DNA from: Acidimicrobiales bacterium
GTDB taxonomy: Bacteria; Actinomycetota; Acidimicrobiia; Acidimicrobiales; JACCXE01
DNA length: 64,000 nt
Direction: 5' to 3'
Assembly: GCA_035546775.1 (NCBI GenBank)
Contig: DASZWD010000014.1
Coordinates: forward strand, 1-64,000
The notes under the pieces are model-generated. The model saw nothing but the letters and a program-made list of their open reading frames with translations, was not told the origin of the DNA and ran no database searches. The translations under genes and the position numbers were made by a program. Within the stretch, counting starts at the first letter, position 1. Each line of letters begins with the position of its first letter. Below are positions 26,541-35,397 of this stretch, piece by piece.

Positions 26541-26546
26541 ACGGTA
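26541..26546 (-). promoter_or_regulatory. -10-like TACCGT box, gene 26534
   Basis: TACCGT on the minus strand, 6 nt before ATG 26534. The 80-nt gap to the kinase stop (26615) otherwise holds nothing I can name. Confidence 0.45.
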
Positions 26547-26614
26547 CGAATCGGCGGATGAGGCGCGGCTTCGTGCAGGGTTAGCCGACGGTAAAGGTTG
26601 CGCGCCCTTTCTCC

Positions 26615-28000
26615 TCAGGCCGGACGAATCGGGCGCGTGACCCGGAGCGTCACGACGGCGTCGATCCCGCCGCCGTCGCGGGCCAGCAGTTGCGCCGTGC
26701 CGCCGCAGCCGTTGGCGAGCTGCCCCACGATGGCCAAGCCGAGTCCCGTGCCGCCGGGAGACGCGTCGGGGCCGCGCCAGAACCGGTCGAAGGCGCGCGC
26801 CCGCTGGTCGGCGTCGAGGCCGGGGCCGCGGTCGGCGACGTGCAGCACGGCGTGATCGTCGACCACGTCGACGGACACGGCGACGACCGACGCGTCGGGG
26901 GCGACCTCGAGGGCGTTGTCGATCAGGTTGTCGAGGATCTGCTCGAGCGCGTCGGTCGTCGCCAGGACCCACACGTCGTCCGGGGTCACCAGCGAGATCG
27001 AGACGCCGACTTCTGCGGCGACGGACTGCCACGTGTCGACGCGGGCGCGCACCACGGGTGCCAGCGCCACGGGAGCGACGGCCGAAGTTGTTTCCGGTAC
27101 CCGCGCCAGCGTGAGCAGCGTGTCGGTGATGCGCGTGAGTCGGGCCGTCTCTGACCGGGCCGCGGCGAGGTCGCCCTGCAATTGCGCGGGCGCGCGCGAC
27201 TCGATGTTCTCGAGTTGTAGGCGCAGCGCGGCGAGCGGCGTGCGCAGCTGGTGCGAGGCGTCAGCCACGAACGCTTGCTGCGCATCGAGTGCCGCCTGCA
27301 CCTGCGCCGCTGAGTCGTTGAACACCATCGCCAGCTCGCGCAGTTCGGGCGCGCCGCTGTCGGTCGGCGCGCGGGCGCCGAGGTCGCCTGCGGCGATGTG
27401 CCTGGCCGCTGTCTTCAACCGCTCCACCGGCGACGTGACCAGCCGCGCCAGCCCGAAGCCGATGGCGGCGGCGATGGCGACCACGATCACGCCGAGGCTG
27501 GCCAGCGCAATCCACAGGTTGCGGATACGCGTGTCGAGGGTCGAGCTCGGATACGTCACCCGCACGGCCCCGTGGACGACCCCGCTCGAGGCCACCGGAA
27601 TGGCGACGAAGAGCAAATCCCCGTTCAGGGTCTTCGAGTGGCGCTGGCCTTCGGCCAGCCTGCCGCGCAAGGCGGCGCGGATCTCGGCGCGGTTCGTGAA
27701 GTCGACACCGAGGTTCGCCGGTTGTTGCGAGTCGGCGACGCTGTGTCCCGAAGTGTCGACCACGACGATGCGACCGCCCGGGTTCTTGGCGTAGCGGGCC
27801 AGGGTCGCGTCGATCGGCGGCTTCGTGTGTTGCTCGAGCGCATCCTCCGACAGCGTCGCGATCACTTGGGCGTCGTGTTCGATGTCGCGGAAGAGCTGGT
27901 CGCGCTCGCGTGACGAGAACGTGTGGCCGAGCGGCCAGGCGAGCGCCACCACCACGAGCACTGTCAGCACGACGTAGCTCAGGACGAGCCGGCGCGTCAC
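26615..28000 (-). CDS. Sensor histidine kinase
   Basis: 461-residue membrane sensor kinase. The N-terminal helix is VLSYVVLTVLVVVALAWPLG, followed by an extracellular domain of about 140 residues, a second helix (IALASLGVIVVAIAAAIGFG) and HAMP. The H-box reads DASHQLRTPLAALRLQ (autophosphorylated His near residue 245), then the N-box DNLIDNALEV, G1 DRGPGLDADQ and G2 GGTGLGLAIVGQ. The GTG start at 28000 overlaps the response regulator stop by four bases (GTGA), the usual coupled arrangement. The signal sensed is unknown. The small exported proteins and apbE unit directly downstream are plausible but unproven targets. Confidence 0.92.
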   Translation of the reverse strand: MTRRLVLSYVVLTVLVVVALAWPLGHTFSSRERDQLFRDIEHDAQVIATLSEDALEQHTKPPIDATLARYAKNPGGRIVVVDTSGHSVADSQQPANLGVDFTNRAEIRAALRGRLAEGQRHSKTLNGDLLFVAIPVASSGVVHGAVRVTYPSSTLDTRIRNLWIALASLGVIVVAIAAAIGFGLARLVTSPVERLKTAARHIAAGDLGARAPTDSGAPELRELAMVFNDSAAQVQAALDAQQAFVADASHQLRTPLAALRLQLENIESRAPAQLQGDLAAARSETARLTRITDTLLTLARVPETTSAVAPVALAPVVRARVDTWQSVAAEVGVSISLVTPDDVWVLATTDALEQILDNLIDNALEVAPDASVVAVSVDVVDDHAVLHVADRGPGLDADQRARAFDRFWRGPDASPGGTGLGLAIVGQLANGCGGTAQLLARDGGGIDAVVTLRVTRPIRPA

Positions 28001-28662
28001 GCTGTCGTCTCGAAGCGGTAACCGACGCCGCGGATGGTGCTGATGAGTTCGGGGCGGCCGAGCTTCTTGCGCAGTGAGGCGACGTGGACGTCGAGCGTCT
28101 TGGTGGGTCCGTACCAGTGCGGGTCCCACACTTGATCCACGATGTCTTCGCGCGTCCGGACGACGCCGGGTTGCTCCATCAGCATCGCCAGTAGTTCGAA
28201 CTCCTTCGGTGTCAGTTCGAGTTCGGCCCCGTCGACGAAGACCCGCCGGGCGCCGCGGTCGACCCGGATGGGGCCGACGGTCTGCACCGAGGCCGGCGGC
28301 GCCGCCGCGCCCGACGTGCGGCGCGTTACCGCCGTGATCCGCGCCACGAGCTCGCGGAACCCGAAGGGCTTCACGATGTAATCGTCGGCTCCGAGTTCGA
28401 GCAGCACGACGCGGTCGATCTCGTCGCCGCGGGCCGTCACCACGATGATCGGCACGCTGCTCGCCTTACGAATGTCGCGGCAGACCTCCTTGCCGTCGAT
28501 GTCGGGGAGCCCGAGGTCGAGCAGCACCAGGTCGTGTTGCGCCGCGGCGTCGACCGCCTCCCGGCCCGTCGTCACGTGATCGACCTGGTAGCCGTAGCGG
28601 ACCAAACCCTCGGCCAGCGGGTTGGCGATGCTCGGGTCGTCCTCGACGATCAGGAGGCGCAC
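27997..28662 (-). CDS. OmpR/PhoB-family response regulator
   Basis: 221-residue two-component regulator. The receiver domain has the acidic pocket VEDD (residues 6-9), phospho-acceptor Asp49 in LVLLDLGLPD and the conserved Lys in YIVKPF. The C-terminal winged helix (residues about 125-221) has ELTPKEFELLAMLMEQPG and LRKKLGRPELISTIRGVGYRF, typical of OmpR/PhoB DNA binding. GTG at 28662 gives the standard N-terminus; the frame stays open far upstream, but that extension is antisense to dnaX. It is divergent from dnaX, with 33 nt between starts. Confidence 0.93.
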   Translation of the reverse strand: MRLLIVEDDPSIANPLAEGLVRYGYQVDHVTTGREAVDAAAQHDLVLLDLGLPDIDGKEVCRDIRKASSVPIIVVTARGDEIDRVVLLELGADDYIVKPFGFRELVARITAVTRRTSGAAAPPASVQTVGPIRVDRGARRVFVDGAELELTPKEFELLAMLMEQPGVVRTREDIVDQVWDPHWYGPTKTLDVHVASLRKKLGRPELISTIRGVGYRFETTA

Positions 28663-28683
28663 GAGAGGGATCTTCTCATCCCG

Positions 28684-28689
28684 TAGATT
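28684..28689 (+). promoter_or_regulatory. -10-like TAGATT box, dnaX
   Basis: TAGATT ends 6 nt before the dnaX ATG, in the 33-nt gap shared with the divergent response regulator gene. Confidence 0.55.
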
Positions 28690-28695
28690 CGGGCC

Positions 28696-30417
28696 ATGCC
28701 CGAAGACGTCGCCTACCAGTCGCTCTACCGGCGCTTCCGGCCCCAGACGTGGTCGGCCGTGCGGGGCCAGGACCACGTCACCGTCGCCCTGCGCAACGCC
28801 GTACGTGACGACCGCGTCGGCCACGCCTACTTGTTCAGCGGACCGCGCGGGACGGGCAAGACGACCTCGGCGCGCATCCTGGCCAAGGCGCTGAACTGCG
28901 AGAAGCCGATCGACGGCGAGCCGTGCGACGCGTGCGAGAGCTGCATGGCGATCGCCGGCGGCACGTCGCTCGACGTGCAGGAGATGGACGCGGCGTCGAA
29001 CAACGGCGTCGACGCCATCCGCGACCTCGTCAGCCGCGTCGCCCTGGCGACGCCCGGTCGCTGGAAGATCTACATCATCGACGAGGTGCACATGCTCTCG
29101 CCGGCGGCGTCGAACGCGCTGCTCAAGACGCTCGAGGAGCCGCCGCCTCACGTCGTGTTCGTGCTGGCGACGACGGACCCGCAGAAGGTGTTGCCGACGA
29201 TCCGGAGCCGCACGCAGCACTACGAGTTCCGCCTCATCTCCGCCGAGACGCTCGCCGACCTCGCGCGCGACATCGCGGCCGAGGCGGGGCTGCCCGTCGA
29301 CGACGCGTCGATCGACGTGGTCGCCCGCCGCGGTCAGGGCTCGGCGCGCGACGCGCTCTCCGCTCTCGACCAAGTGGCGGCGTCGGGCGGCGCGGCCGTC
29401 GAGGAGGCCGACCCGACCGTCGACATCGTGGCTGGGCTTGCCGCCCACGACGCCGGGGCGACGCTGGTGGCCACGGCGCGGGCGCTGGCCGCGGGGCGCG
29501 ACGCCCGCCGTCTCGGCGAAGCGATCCTCGCCCGGCTGCGCGTCGGGTTCCTGGCGCTGCTGGCGCCCGACCTCGACGTCGACGCCCGCGACGCCACGAT
29601 CGAGGAGCACGCCCGCCAGCTCGGCGCCGCCGGCATCACCCGCGCCCTCGAAGTCGTGGGCGACGCCGTTACGTCGATGAAGGAGGCGGTCGACGCCCGC
29701 GTGGCACTGGAGACGGCGCTGGTGCGCCTCAGCCGCACCGACCTCGACGTCGCTCCGTCCGCGCTGCTCGAACGCATCGACCGCCTGGAGCGCCGACTCG
29801 GCAACGAGGGCCGCGCCGGCGCAGCCGAGCCCGCCGCCGGCGAACCGGCCAAGGCCGTGGCCCCGCCGCCGGCGCGCCCGACCGCCGCCGCGGCCGCAGC
29901 GCGGCCGTCCCTGCGCATGGAGAAGCCGGCGGCGCCCAAGCCGACCAAGGCTCCGGCGGCGGCACCGGACACCGAGGCGGCGGCGTCGCCCGCCGCGCCG
30001 CCGTCGCTCGCTCCCGGCGAGCTGCCCGACCGCGAGACGCTCACCCTGGCGTGGGCCGACTCGATCCTCGACACCCTCAAGCCCGGGGTGAAGGCGAAGT
30101 TTCGCGGCGGGCGCTGGGTCGACGCGCCCACGCCGACGTTCGCCCTGCCGACCGACATTCACCGCAAGCGCTGCGACGAATTCCGCACCGAGGTGCAGGA
30201 GGCGCTGAGCAAGCACTTCGGCGTGAAGGTGCCCCTCACGCTGGTGACCGACGGCTCGACGCTGGCGCGTTCCGAGCCGTCGCGCGCTGTCGACGCCGCG
30301 CCCGACGACGTCGTCGAAGACGTCGGCGACGTGGCCGATTTGGAGGACGCCGGGCCGGTAGCCTCGGGCGCGGCCCGACTGCTCGAAGCATTCCCGGGCG
30401 CAGTGGAGGAAGAGTGA
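28696..30417 (+). CDS. dnaX: DNA polymerase III subunit gamma/tau
   Basis: 573-residue clamp-loader ATPase. The N-terminal AAA+ domain has YRRFRPQTWSAVRGQDHV, Walker A SGPRGTGKTTSA near residue 52, a zinc site with cysteines in NCEKP...CDACESC, Walker B YIIDEVHML and sensor 1 LATTDPQK. Domain III follows, then an Ala/Pro-rich linker (about 360-430) and a C-terminal tau-like region ending near residue 573. The ATG is 6 nt behind a TAGATT box, so the mRNA may be leaderless. The stop overlaps the YbaB gene start (GTGA). I see no A-rich slippery site for a shorter gamma form. Confidence 0.97.
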   Translation: MPEDVAYQSLYRRFRPQTWSAVRGQDHVTVALRNAVRDDRVGHAYLFSGPRGTGKTTSARILAKALNCEKPIDGEPCDACESCMAIAGGTSLDVQEMDAASNNGVDAIRDLVSRVALATPGRWKIYIIDEVHMLSPAASNALLKTLEEPPPHVVFVLATTDPQKVLPTIRSRTQHYEFRLISAETLADLARDIAAEAGLPVDDASIDVVARRGQGSARDALSALDQVAASGGAAVEEADPTVDIVAGLAAHDAGATLVATARALAAGRDARRLGEAILARLRVGFLALLAPDLDVDARDATIEEHARQLGAAGITRALEVVGDAVTSMKEAVDARVALETALVRLSRTDLDVAPSALLERIDRLERRLGNEGRAGAAEPAAGEPAKAVAPPPARPTAAAAAARPSLRMEKPAAPKPTKAPAAAPDTEAAASPAAPPSLAPGELPDRETLTLAWADSILDTLKPGVKAKFRGGRWVDAPTPTFALPTDIHRKRCDEFRTEVQEALSKHFGVKVPLTLVTDGSTLARSEPSRAVDAAPDDVVEDVGDVADLEDAGPVASGAARLLEAFPGAVEEE

Positions 30418-30755
30418 GCGACGACGACGCACCGCAGCCGCAAATGCAGATGCCCGACATGGGCGAGTTGCTGCGCCAGGCGCAGGCGATGCAGCAGCAG
30501 CTGGTCGACGCGCAGAACGAGATCGCCGACCAAGAGGTCGAGGGCGAGTCGGGCGGCGGGGTCGTCCGCATCGTCGCCACCGGCGGCGGCGAGTTCGTCT
30601 CGGTCCACATCGACCCCGAGGTGTTCGCCGACGGCGATGCCTCGATGGTCGAAGACCTCGTGCTCGCCGCGCTGCACGACGTCGCCGACAAGGTGCAGGA
30701 ACTCAACGCCAACGCCTTGGGCGGTCTGAGCGGGCTCACCGGCCTGCTCGGCTAG
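30414..30755 (+). CDS. YbaB/EbfC nucleoid-associated protein
   Basis: 113-residue DNA-binding protein of the YbaB/EbfC family. It forms a dimer that binds DNA and is usually encoded between dnaX and recR, as here. Visible features are a Gln/Met-rich N-terminal helix (LLRQAQAMQQQLVDAQ), a central GGGVVRIVATGGGEFVSVHID strand region split over residues about 44-64, and a C-terminal helix with a Gly/Leu-rich tail. The GTG start overlaps the dnaX stop by four bases. recR starts 2 nt after its stop. Confidence 0.92.
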   Translation: MSDDDAPQPQMQMPDMGELLRQAQAMQQQLVDAQNEIADQEVEGESGGGVVRIVATGGGEFVSVHIDPEVFADGDASMVEDLVLAALHDVADKVQELNANALGGLSGLTGLLG

Positions 30756-30757
30756 CG

Positions 30758-31387
30758 GTGTCGGTTTATGCCCAGAGCGTCCAGCAGCTGATCGACGAGC
30801 TGGGCCGGCTACCGGGGGTCGGGCCGAAGTCGGCGCAGCGCATCGCCTACCACCTGCTGCGATTGCCGAAGGAAGACGCGCACCGGCTGGCCAGCAGCAT
30901 CGAAGAGGTCAAACGCCGCATCACGTTCTGCCGCCGCTGCTTCGACATCGCCGAGACCGACGGCACCGGCGCCAACGACGACGTGGAGTGCGGGCTGTGC
31001 CAGGACCCGCGGCGCGAAGAGCACGTCCTGTGCGTGGTCGAGGAACCCAAGGACGTCGTCGCTGTCGAGAAGACGAATCGCTACCGCGGGCGCTACCACG
31101 TCCTCCAGGGGCACCTCGACCCGATCCGGGGTGTCGGCGGCGACCAACTGCGGCTGGCGGAGCTGATCAAGCGCATCGACGCCGAAGCGATCACCGAGAT
31201 CATCGTGTGCACCAACCCCAACATCGAGGGTGAGGCGACGGCGCTGTTCGTGGCCAAGGAAGTACGCGAGGGTCATCCCGACGTGAAGGTCACCCGCATC
31301 GCGTCAGGTCTGCCGGTCGGCGGCGACCTCGAGTACGCCGACGAGCTAACCCTCGGCCGCGCGCTGGAAGGCCGCCAAACCATCTGA
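30758..31387 (+). CDS. recR: Recombination protein RecR
   Basis: 209-residue recombination mediator that works with RecF/RecO at gapped DNA. The helix-hairpin-helix LGRLPGVGPKSAQRIAYHLL is near residue 16. The four-cysteine zinc site is CRRC and CGLC (residues 57-60 and about 78-81), followed by a TOPRIM domain with VVEEPKDVVAVE and LEYADELTLGRALEGR. The GTG start lies 2 nt behind the YbaB gene. The 14-residue spacing with GTGAND between the cysteine pairs is slightly long but within normal variation. A perfect hairpin follows the stop. Confidence 0.97.
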   Translation: MSVYAQSVQQLIDELGRLPGVGPKSAQRIAYHLLRLPKEDAHRLASSIEEVKRRITFCRRCFDIAETDGTGANDDVECGLCQDPRREEHVLCVVEEPKDVVAVEKTNRYRGRYHVLQGHLDPIRGVGGDQLRLAELIKRIDAEAITEIIVCTNPNIEGEATALFVAKEVREGHPDVKVTRIASGLPVGGDLEYADELTLGRALEGRQTI

Positions 31388-31395
31388 ACCTTGCG

Positions 31396-31442
31396 TTCTG
31401 TGAAGGGTTTTCCGTGCTCTGCACGGAAAACCCTTCACAGAA
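31396..31442. terminator. Perfect 22-3-22 palindrome between convergent genes
   Basis: Left arm 31396-31417 (begins TTCTGTGAAGGG) and right arm 31421-31442 are exact reverse complements, with loop TCT. It sits between the stops of recR (31387) and the thiolase gene (31449, opposite strand), so it can end transcription from both sides. No long T-run follows, so it may act as a bidirectional or Rho-assisted terminator. A diverged copy with the same arm ends and spacing is at 59448-59494. Confidence 0.8.
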
Positions 31443-31448
31443 GCGTGG

Positions 31449-32627
31449 TTAGAGCGTCTTGACGATCAGGGCGTCGCCCTGGCCGCCGCCGCCGCAAAGG
31501 GCGGCGGCGCCGGTGCCGCCACCGCGGCGCTTGAGCTCGTGCAGCAGGTGCAGCGCCACGCGGGTGCCGGACGCGCCGATCGGGTGACCGAGGGCGATGG
31601 CGCCGCCGTTCACGTTGCAGATCTCGTCGGTGATGCCGAGGTCGTCCATCGACGCGAGGCCGACGGCGGCGAAGGCCTCGTTGAGCTCGAACAGGTCGAC
31701 GTCGCTGACCTGCTTGCCGATCTTGCCGAGCGCCTGCTTGATCGCCCGCGCCGGCTGGGTCAGCAGCGACGGGTCGGGACCGGCCACTTGGCCGTAGGCG
31801 AGGACCTCGCCGAGCGGGTCGACGCCGAGCTTCTCGGCCACGGCCTTGCTCACCACGATGACCGCGGCGCCGCCGTCGCTGATCTGCGACGCGTTGCCGG
31901 CGGTGATGGTGCCTTCCTTGTCGAAGGCGGGACGCAGGCCACCGAGGCTCTCGGCGGTCGTGCCGGGACGCACGCCTTCGTCGGTGTCGACGATGACCGG
32001 ATCGCCCTTGCGCTGCGGGATCTCGACGTTGACGATCTCGGCGTCGAAGCGGCCGTCCTTCATGGCGGCGGCGGCGCGCTCGTGCGAATTGGCCGAGAAC
32101 GCGTCCTGCGCCTCACGGCTGATCTTGCCCGCCGCGTAGCGCTCCGTGGCGAGGCCCATGGCGCAGTGGTCGAACGAGCAGGTGAGCCCGTCGTGCATCA
32201 TCGAGTCGACGAGGGTGCCGTCACCGAGCTTGTAGCCGGAGCGGGCACCCGGGAGGAGGTGGGGCGCCTGGGTCATCGACTCCATGCCGCCGGCCACCAC
32301 GATGTCGGCTTCGCCCGCCTGGATCATCAGGTCGGCGAGGTAGATGGCGTTGAGGCCCGACAGGCAGACCTTGTTGATCGTCGCGGTCGGCACGTCCATG
32401 CCGATGCCGGCGTTGACCGACGCCACGCGCGACGGGTTCTGCCCCTGCCCCGCCTGGAGCACCTGGCCCATGAAGACGTACTGCACGCGGTCGGGCGTCA
32501 CGCCGGCGCGCTCGAGCGCCGCCTTGATGGCGATGCCGCCGAGATCCATGGCGGTCAGCGATGCGAGCGCACCGGAGAGCTTGCCGATCGGGGTACGGGC
32601 ACCAGCGACGATCACGGACCCGGCCAT
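31449..32627 (-). CDS. Acetyl-CoA acetyltransferase (thiolase)
   Basis: 392-residue thiolase that joins or splits acyl-CoAs. The nucleophile Cys88 is in INKVCLSGLNA. The catalytic histidine is in NGGAIALGHPIGASG near residue 345, and the second cysteine is in AALCGGGGQGDA near 377. Sequence and size fit the biosynthetic/degradative acetyl-CoA acetyltransferase type. A TTGGAGG ribosome site lies about 8 nt before the ATG. It would supply acetoacetyl-CoA to the 3-hydroxybutyryl-CoA dehydrogenase encoded at 59501, the entry to the ethylmalonyl-CoA route. Confidence 0.93.
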   Translation of the reverse strand: MAGSVIVAGARTPIGKLSGALASLTAMDLGGIAIKAALERAGVTPDRVQYVFMGQVLQAGQGQNPSRVASVNAGIGMDVPTATINKVCLSGLNAIYLADLMIQAGEADIVVAGGMESMTQAPHLLPGARSGYKLGDGTLVDSMMHDGLTCSFDHCAMGLATERYAAGKISREAQDAFSANSHERAAAAMKDGRFDAEIVNVEIPQRKGDPVIVDTDEGVRPGTTAESLGGLRPAFDKEGTITAGNASQISDGGAAVIVVSKAVAEKLGVDPLGEVLAYGQVAGPDPSLLTQPARAIKQALGKIGKQVSDVDLFELNEAFAAVGLASMDDLGITDEICNVNGGAIALGHPIGASGTRVALHLLHELKRRGGGTGAAALCGGGGQGDALIVKTL

Positions 32628-32672
32628 GGGTCAACCTCCAAGAAGACGTGTTGTTAGGAAGAGATCAGCTTA

Positions 32673-34169
32673 CTAACCGGTAACGTCGATTCCCGCGGCC
32701 TTGGCGATCACGGGTAGCTCCGAGACGATGTTGTCCAGCAGATCCCACAGGTCGGGGATCAGCTCCCGGCAGCTGACGAGGCCCCAGTCGAGCGAGTCGC
32801 GGTAGCTCTGCACGGTGATGTTGAGGCCCTGGCCGTCGAGGATCGTGGAGACGGGGTAGTAGTGCAGCAACTCCGCGCCGGCCATGTAGAGCGAGTTGCG
32901 CGGGCCCGGCACGTTGGAGACCGTCACGTTAGCCGCCGGGTTCAGCCGCTCGCCGAGGCGCAGCCGGGTCGACAGGCGCGTCGCCTGGGCGAACACCGCG
33001 GGGGGTGAGAACTGGGTGAAGTCGGTGAGCGTCTCGGCGGGCACGGCCATGAACAGGTCCTTGGCCTCGTTCATCGACTCGTGCACGAGCCGGATGCGCT
33101 CGAGCGGGTCGGCCTCGTTGGTCGGCAGCGCCGCGAGCAGGCCCGACACGCGATTGGTCCACTTGTGCTCTTCGAGACCCGTGCGGATCGAGACGGGCAC
33201 CATGGCCACGAGGGGATCGTCGGGCAGCACGCCGTGGTTCTCGAGGTAGGTGCGTAGGCCGCCGGCGCACATCGCCATCACCACGTCGTTGACGGTGGCG
33301 CCGATGGCGTTCTTGACCGTCTTCACGTCGGCGAGCGACGACGAGCGGAAGGCGAAGCGGCGGTGGGCGGTGATGGTGGCGTTGAACGGCGTGCGGGGCG
33401 CGCTCAGGTTCGCCATCGCCGGCGGTCGCTTGAGGCCTTCCTCGCGCGGCCGGCCGAGGTTCAGCAGCGTGCCGACGGGGCCGCGCAGCTGGGCTCGCAC
33501 CTGCCGCGCCGTGGTGGCCAGCACCGGGTTGCGCGTCGCCTCGCCGAGTTCACGCGCCGCGCGCGCCGCCAACAGGACGAATCGTCCAGGCTTGCGCGCC
33601 AGGCTGGCGGCGGTACGCGCCAGCACGTCGGCCTGTGACGGTGCCGGCTCGGGCCGCCAATCGTGGTCGGGCGGTGGGATCTCAGCGCCCTCCGGCGTGT
33701 CGTCGAGCATCATCGTCAGCAACTCGGCGCCCGACGCACCGTCGACCGTGGCGTGGTGGACCTTGGTGAGGATGGCGAACTGCCCGTCCTCCAACCCTTC
33801 GATCACGTAGGTCTCCCACAGCGGGTGATGCCGATCGAGGGGACGGCCGATGATGCGGGCGATCACGTTCGCCAGCTGGTCGGGGCCGCCCGGGGGCGGC
33901 ACGGCGGTGTGGCGCACGTGGTAGTCGAGGTCGAAGTCGGGGTCCTCGATCCAGAACGGGTGGTCGAGGCCCAAGGGCACCTCGACGAGGCGGCGGCGCA
34001 GCGGCTCGAGCAGGTGCAGGCGCTCGGCGATGCTCGCCTTCCAGGCGTCGTAGGGCGAGTAGGCCGGATCGTCGGGTCGGCGCAGGATCGACAGGCCCGA
34101 CACGTGACCGAACTGCTTGTCGGTCTCGACATACAGGAACGTTGCGTCCAAACCGGTCAGCTGTTGCAT
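32673..34169 (-). CDS. Wax ester synthase/diacylglycerol acyltransferase (WS/DGAT)
   Basis: 498-residue bifunctional acyltransferase that makes wax esters or triacylglycerol from acyl-CoA at the membrane/lipid-body surface. The catalytic HHxxxDG reads KVHHATVDGASG (His138-His139, Asp143-Gly144). Further family marks are MQQLTGLDATFLYVET at the N-terminus, ATVNDVVMAMCAGGLR and TVSNVPGPRNSLYMAG. The start follows a TACTCT box by 7 nt. The gene lies 45 nt behind the thiolase start on the same strand. Such enzymes are common in lipid-storing actinobacteria. Confidence 0.94.
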   Translation of the reverse strand: MQQLTGLDATFLYVETDKQFGHVSGLSILRRPDDPAYSPYDAWKASIAERLHLLEPLRRRLVEVPLGLDHPFWIEDPDFDLDYHVRHTAVPPPGGPDQLANVIARIIGRPLDRHHPLWETYVIEGLEDGQFAILTKVHHATVDGASGAELLTMMLDDTPEGAEIPPPDHDWRPEPAPSQADVLARTAASLARKPGRFVLLAARAARELGEATRNPVLATTARQVRAQLRGPVGTLLNLGRPREEGLKRPPAMANLSAPRTPFNATITAHRRFAFRSSSLADVKTVKNAIGATVNDVVMAMCAGGLRTYLENHGVLPDDPLVAMVPVSIRTGLEEHKWTNRVSGLLAALPTNEADPLERIRLVHESMNEAKDLFMAVPAETLTDFTQFSPPAVFAQATRLSTRLRLGERLNPAANVTVSNVPGPRNSLYMAGAELLHYYPVSTILDGQGLNITVQSYRDSLDWGLVSCRELIPDLWDLLDNIVSELPVIAKAAGIDVTG

Positions 34170-34176
34170 ACGGGCG

Positions 34177-34182
34177 AGAGTA
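34177..34182 (-). promoter_or_regulatory. -10-like TACTCT box, WS/DGAT gene
   Basis: TACTCT on the minus strand, 7 nt before ATG 34169. The divergent gap 34170-34233 also holds the 8-bp palindrome GTGTACAC at 34208-34215, a possible operator half. Confidence 0.45.
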
Positions 34183-34218
34183 CGCCCCGCTGAAAGTGAA
34201 TGCGCCTGTGTACACCGG

Positions 34219-34224
34219 TAGCTT
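34219..34224 (+). promoter_or_regulatory. -10-like TAGCTT box, Ccr-like gene
   Basis: TAGCTT ends 9 nt before ATG 34234. No ribosome site is visible in between. Confidence 0.45.
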
Positions 34225-34233
34225 GTTCGCTCT

Positions 34234-35397
34234 ATGGGAAAGACCGTTCGTGCCTACGCCATCGCCACCGACGCCATCGCCGCTGAGAAAGAGCGCGCCG
34301 GCACTACCGACGACATGGACATCACCAACGTCGTCCACCTCGACAAGCTCGAGTTGCGCGACGTCGGTCCGAACGACGTGCGCTTCAAGGTGCTCGCCGT
34401 GTCCGCCGAGCACAACATCAACCACGCGGCGCTCGCCGACACCATCAACATCGCCGAGGCCCGCGGCGGCAAGATCTACCCGGGCAACTCGGCGCTCGGT
34501 GAGGTGGTCGAGGTCGGTGGCAACGTCACCAAGTTCACGCCCGGCGACATCGTCATCACGCACTGCAACGGCGAGCCCGACGAGTACGGCTATCCGCTGC
34601 GCATTTGGGCCTACGACCAGCCCGAGTCGATCGGCTGGTACGGCGAGGAAGCCGTCGTCGGCGACTGGCAACTGATCAAGGCGCCGCTCGACTGCGGGCT
34701 CAACCTGTGGGAGATGGCGGCGCTGCCGCTGCGGGCGCCGACGGCGTACCACCTGTGGCGTCGCGCCATCGGCATCTATCGCGTCAAGGTGCCCTACGAG
34801 CGCCGCGCCACGATCAACGTGCTCGGCTTCGGCGGCGGCGTGTCGGAACTATTCCTGCAGCTCGCCAAGGCCGAGGGCCACAACGCCTACTTCTGCTCCG
34901 GCTCGCCCGAGCGACGTGAGGCGCTCGAGAAGCAGGGCATCGTCGGCATCGACCAGAAGCAGTTCAACCGCTTCGCGTCGAAGGACGACATCAAGGCGTT
35001 CCGCAAGCACTGCTCGCAGATCACCGGCGGCGAGGACTTCCACGCGGTGTGCGACATGCTGCGCGGCCCGGTGTTCGAGGCGGGCCTCGCCGTGGCCGCC
35101 CGCATGGGCGTCAACGTGTCGGCGGGCTGGCAGCTCAGCCAGGTCGTCACCTACAACTCGACGGTCATGTCGGTGAAGCAGGTCACGATCGACCACACGC
35201 ACTACGAGACGCCGCTGGGTTGCGAAGCGGCGACCGAGCTGTACGGCAAGGTCTTCCGCCCGACGGTGCACAAGGAGATCTACTCGTTCGAGGATCTGCC
35301 CCGTTGCTTCAAGGAGATGCACGACAACACGCAGACGGGTATCCCGATCATCCGCATCGCCGAGGAGATGCCCGACTCGGTGAAGGGGTTGCTGTAG
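34234..35397 (+). CDS. Crotonyl-CoA carboxylase/reductase-like dehydrogenase
   Basis: 387-residue medium-chain dehydrogenase/reductase. Segments VKFTPGDIVITHCNGE-like (residues about 105-120) and RIWAYDQPES near 130 resemble crotonyl-CoA carboxylase/reductase. The protein is shorter than the usual 430-450 residues, and the nucleotide loop reads GFGGGVSE rather than GASGGLGS. It is therefore a divergent Ccr-like or related acyl-CoA reductase, probably NADPH-dependent. It is followed with no spacer by the epimerase that acts on methylmalonyl- or ethylmalonyl-CoA, which supports a C4-CoA role. The ATG is 9 nt behind a TAGCTT box, and no ribosome site is visible. Confidence 0.7.
   Translation: MGKTVRAYAIATDAIAAEKERAGTTDDMDITNVVHLDKLELRDVGPNDVRFKVLAVSAEHNINHAALADTINIAEARGGKIYPGNSALGEVVEVGGNVTKFTPGDIVITHCNGEPDEYGYPLRIWAYDQPESIGWYGEEAVVGDWQLIKAPLDCGLNLWEMAALPLRAPTAYHLWRRAIGIYRVKVPYERRATINVLGFGGGVSELFLQLAKAEGHNAYFCSGSPERREALEKQGIVGIDQKQFNRFASKDDIKAFRKHCSQITGGEDFHAVCDMLRGPVFEAGLAVAARMGVNVSAGWQLSQVVTYNSTVMSVKQVTIDHTHYETPLGCEAATELYGKVFRPTVHKEIYSFEDLPRCFKEMHDNTQTGIPIIRIAEEMPDSVKGLL

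Noticed and set aside
28696-30417. Programmed frameshift in dnaX
   Set aside because: No A-rich heptamer or matching hairpin is visible; only the long form is supported.
28663-30432. 590-residue N-terminal extension of the response regulator
   Set aside because: The extension is antisense to dnaX and ybaB. The receiver domain begins normally at GTG 28662.
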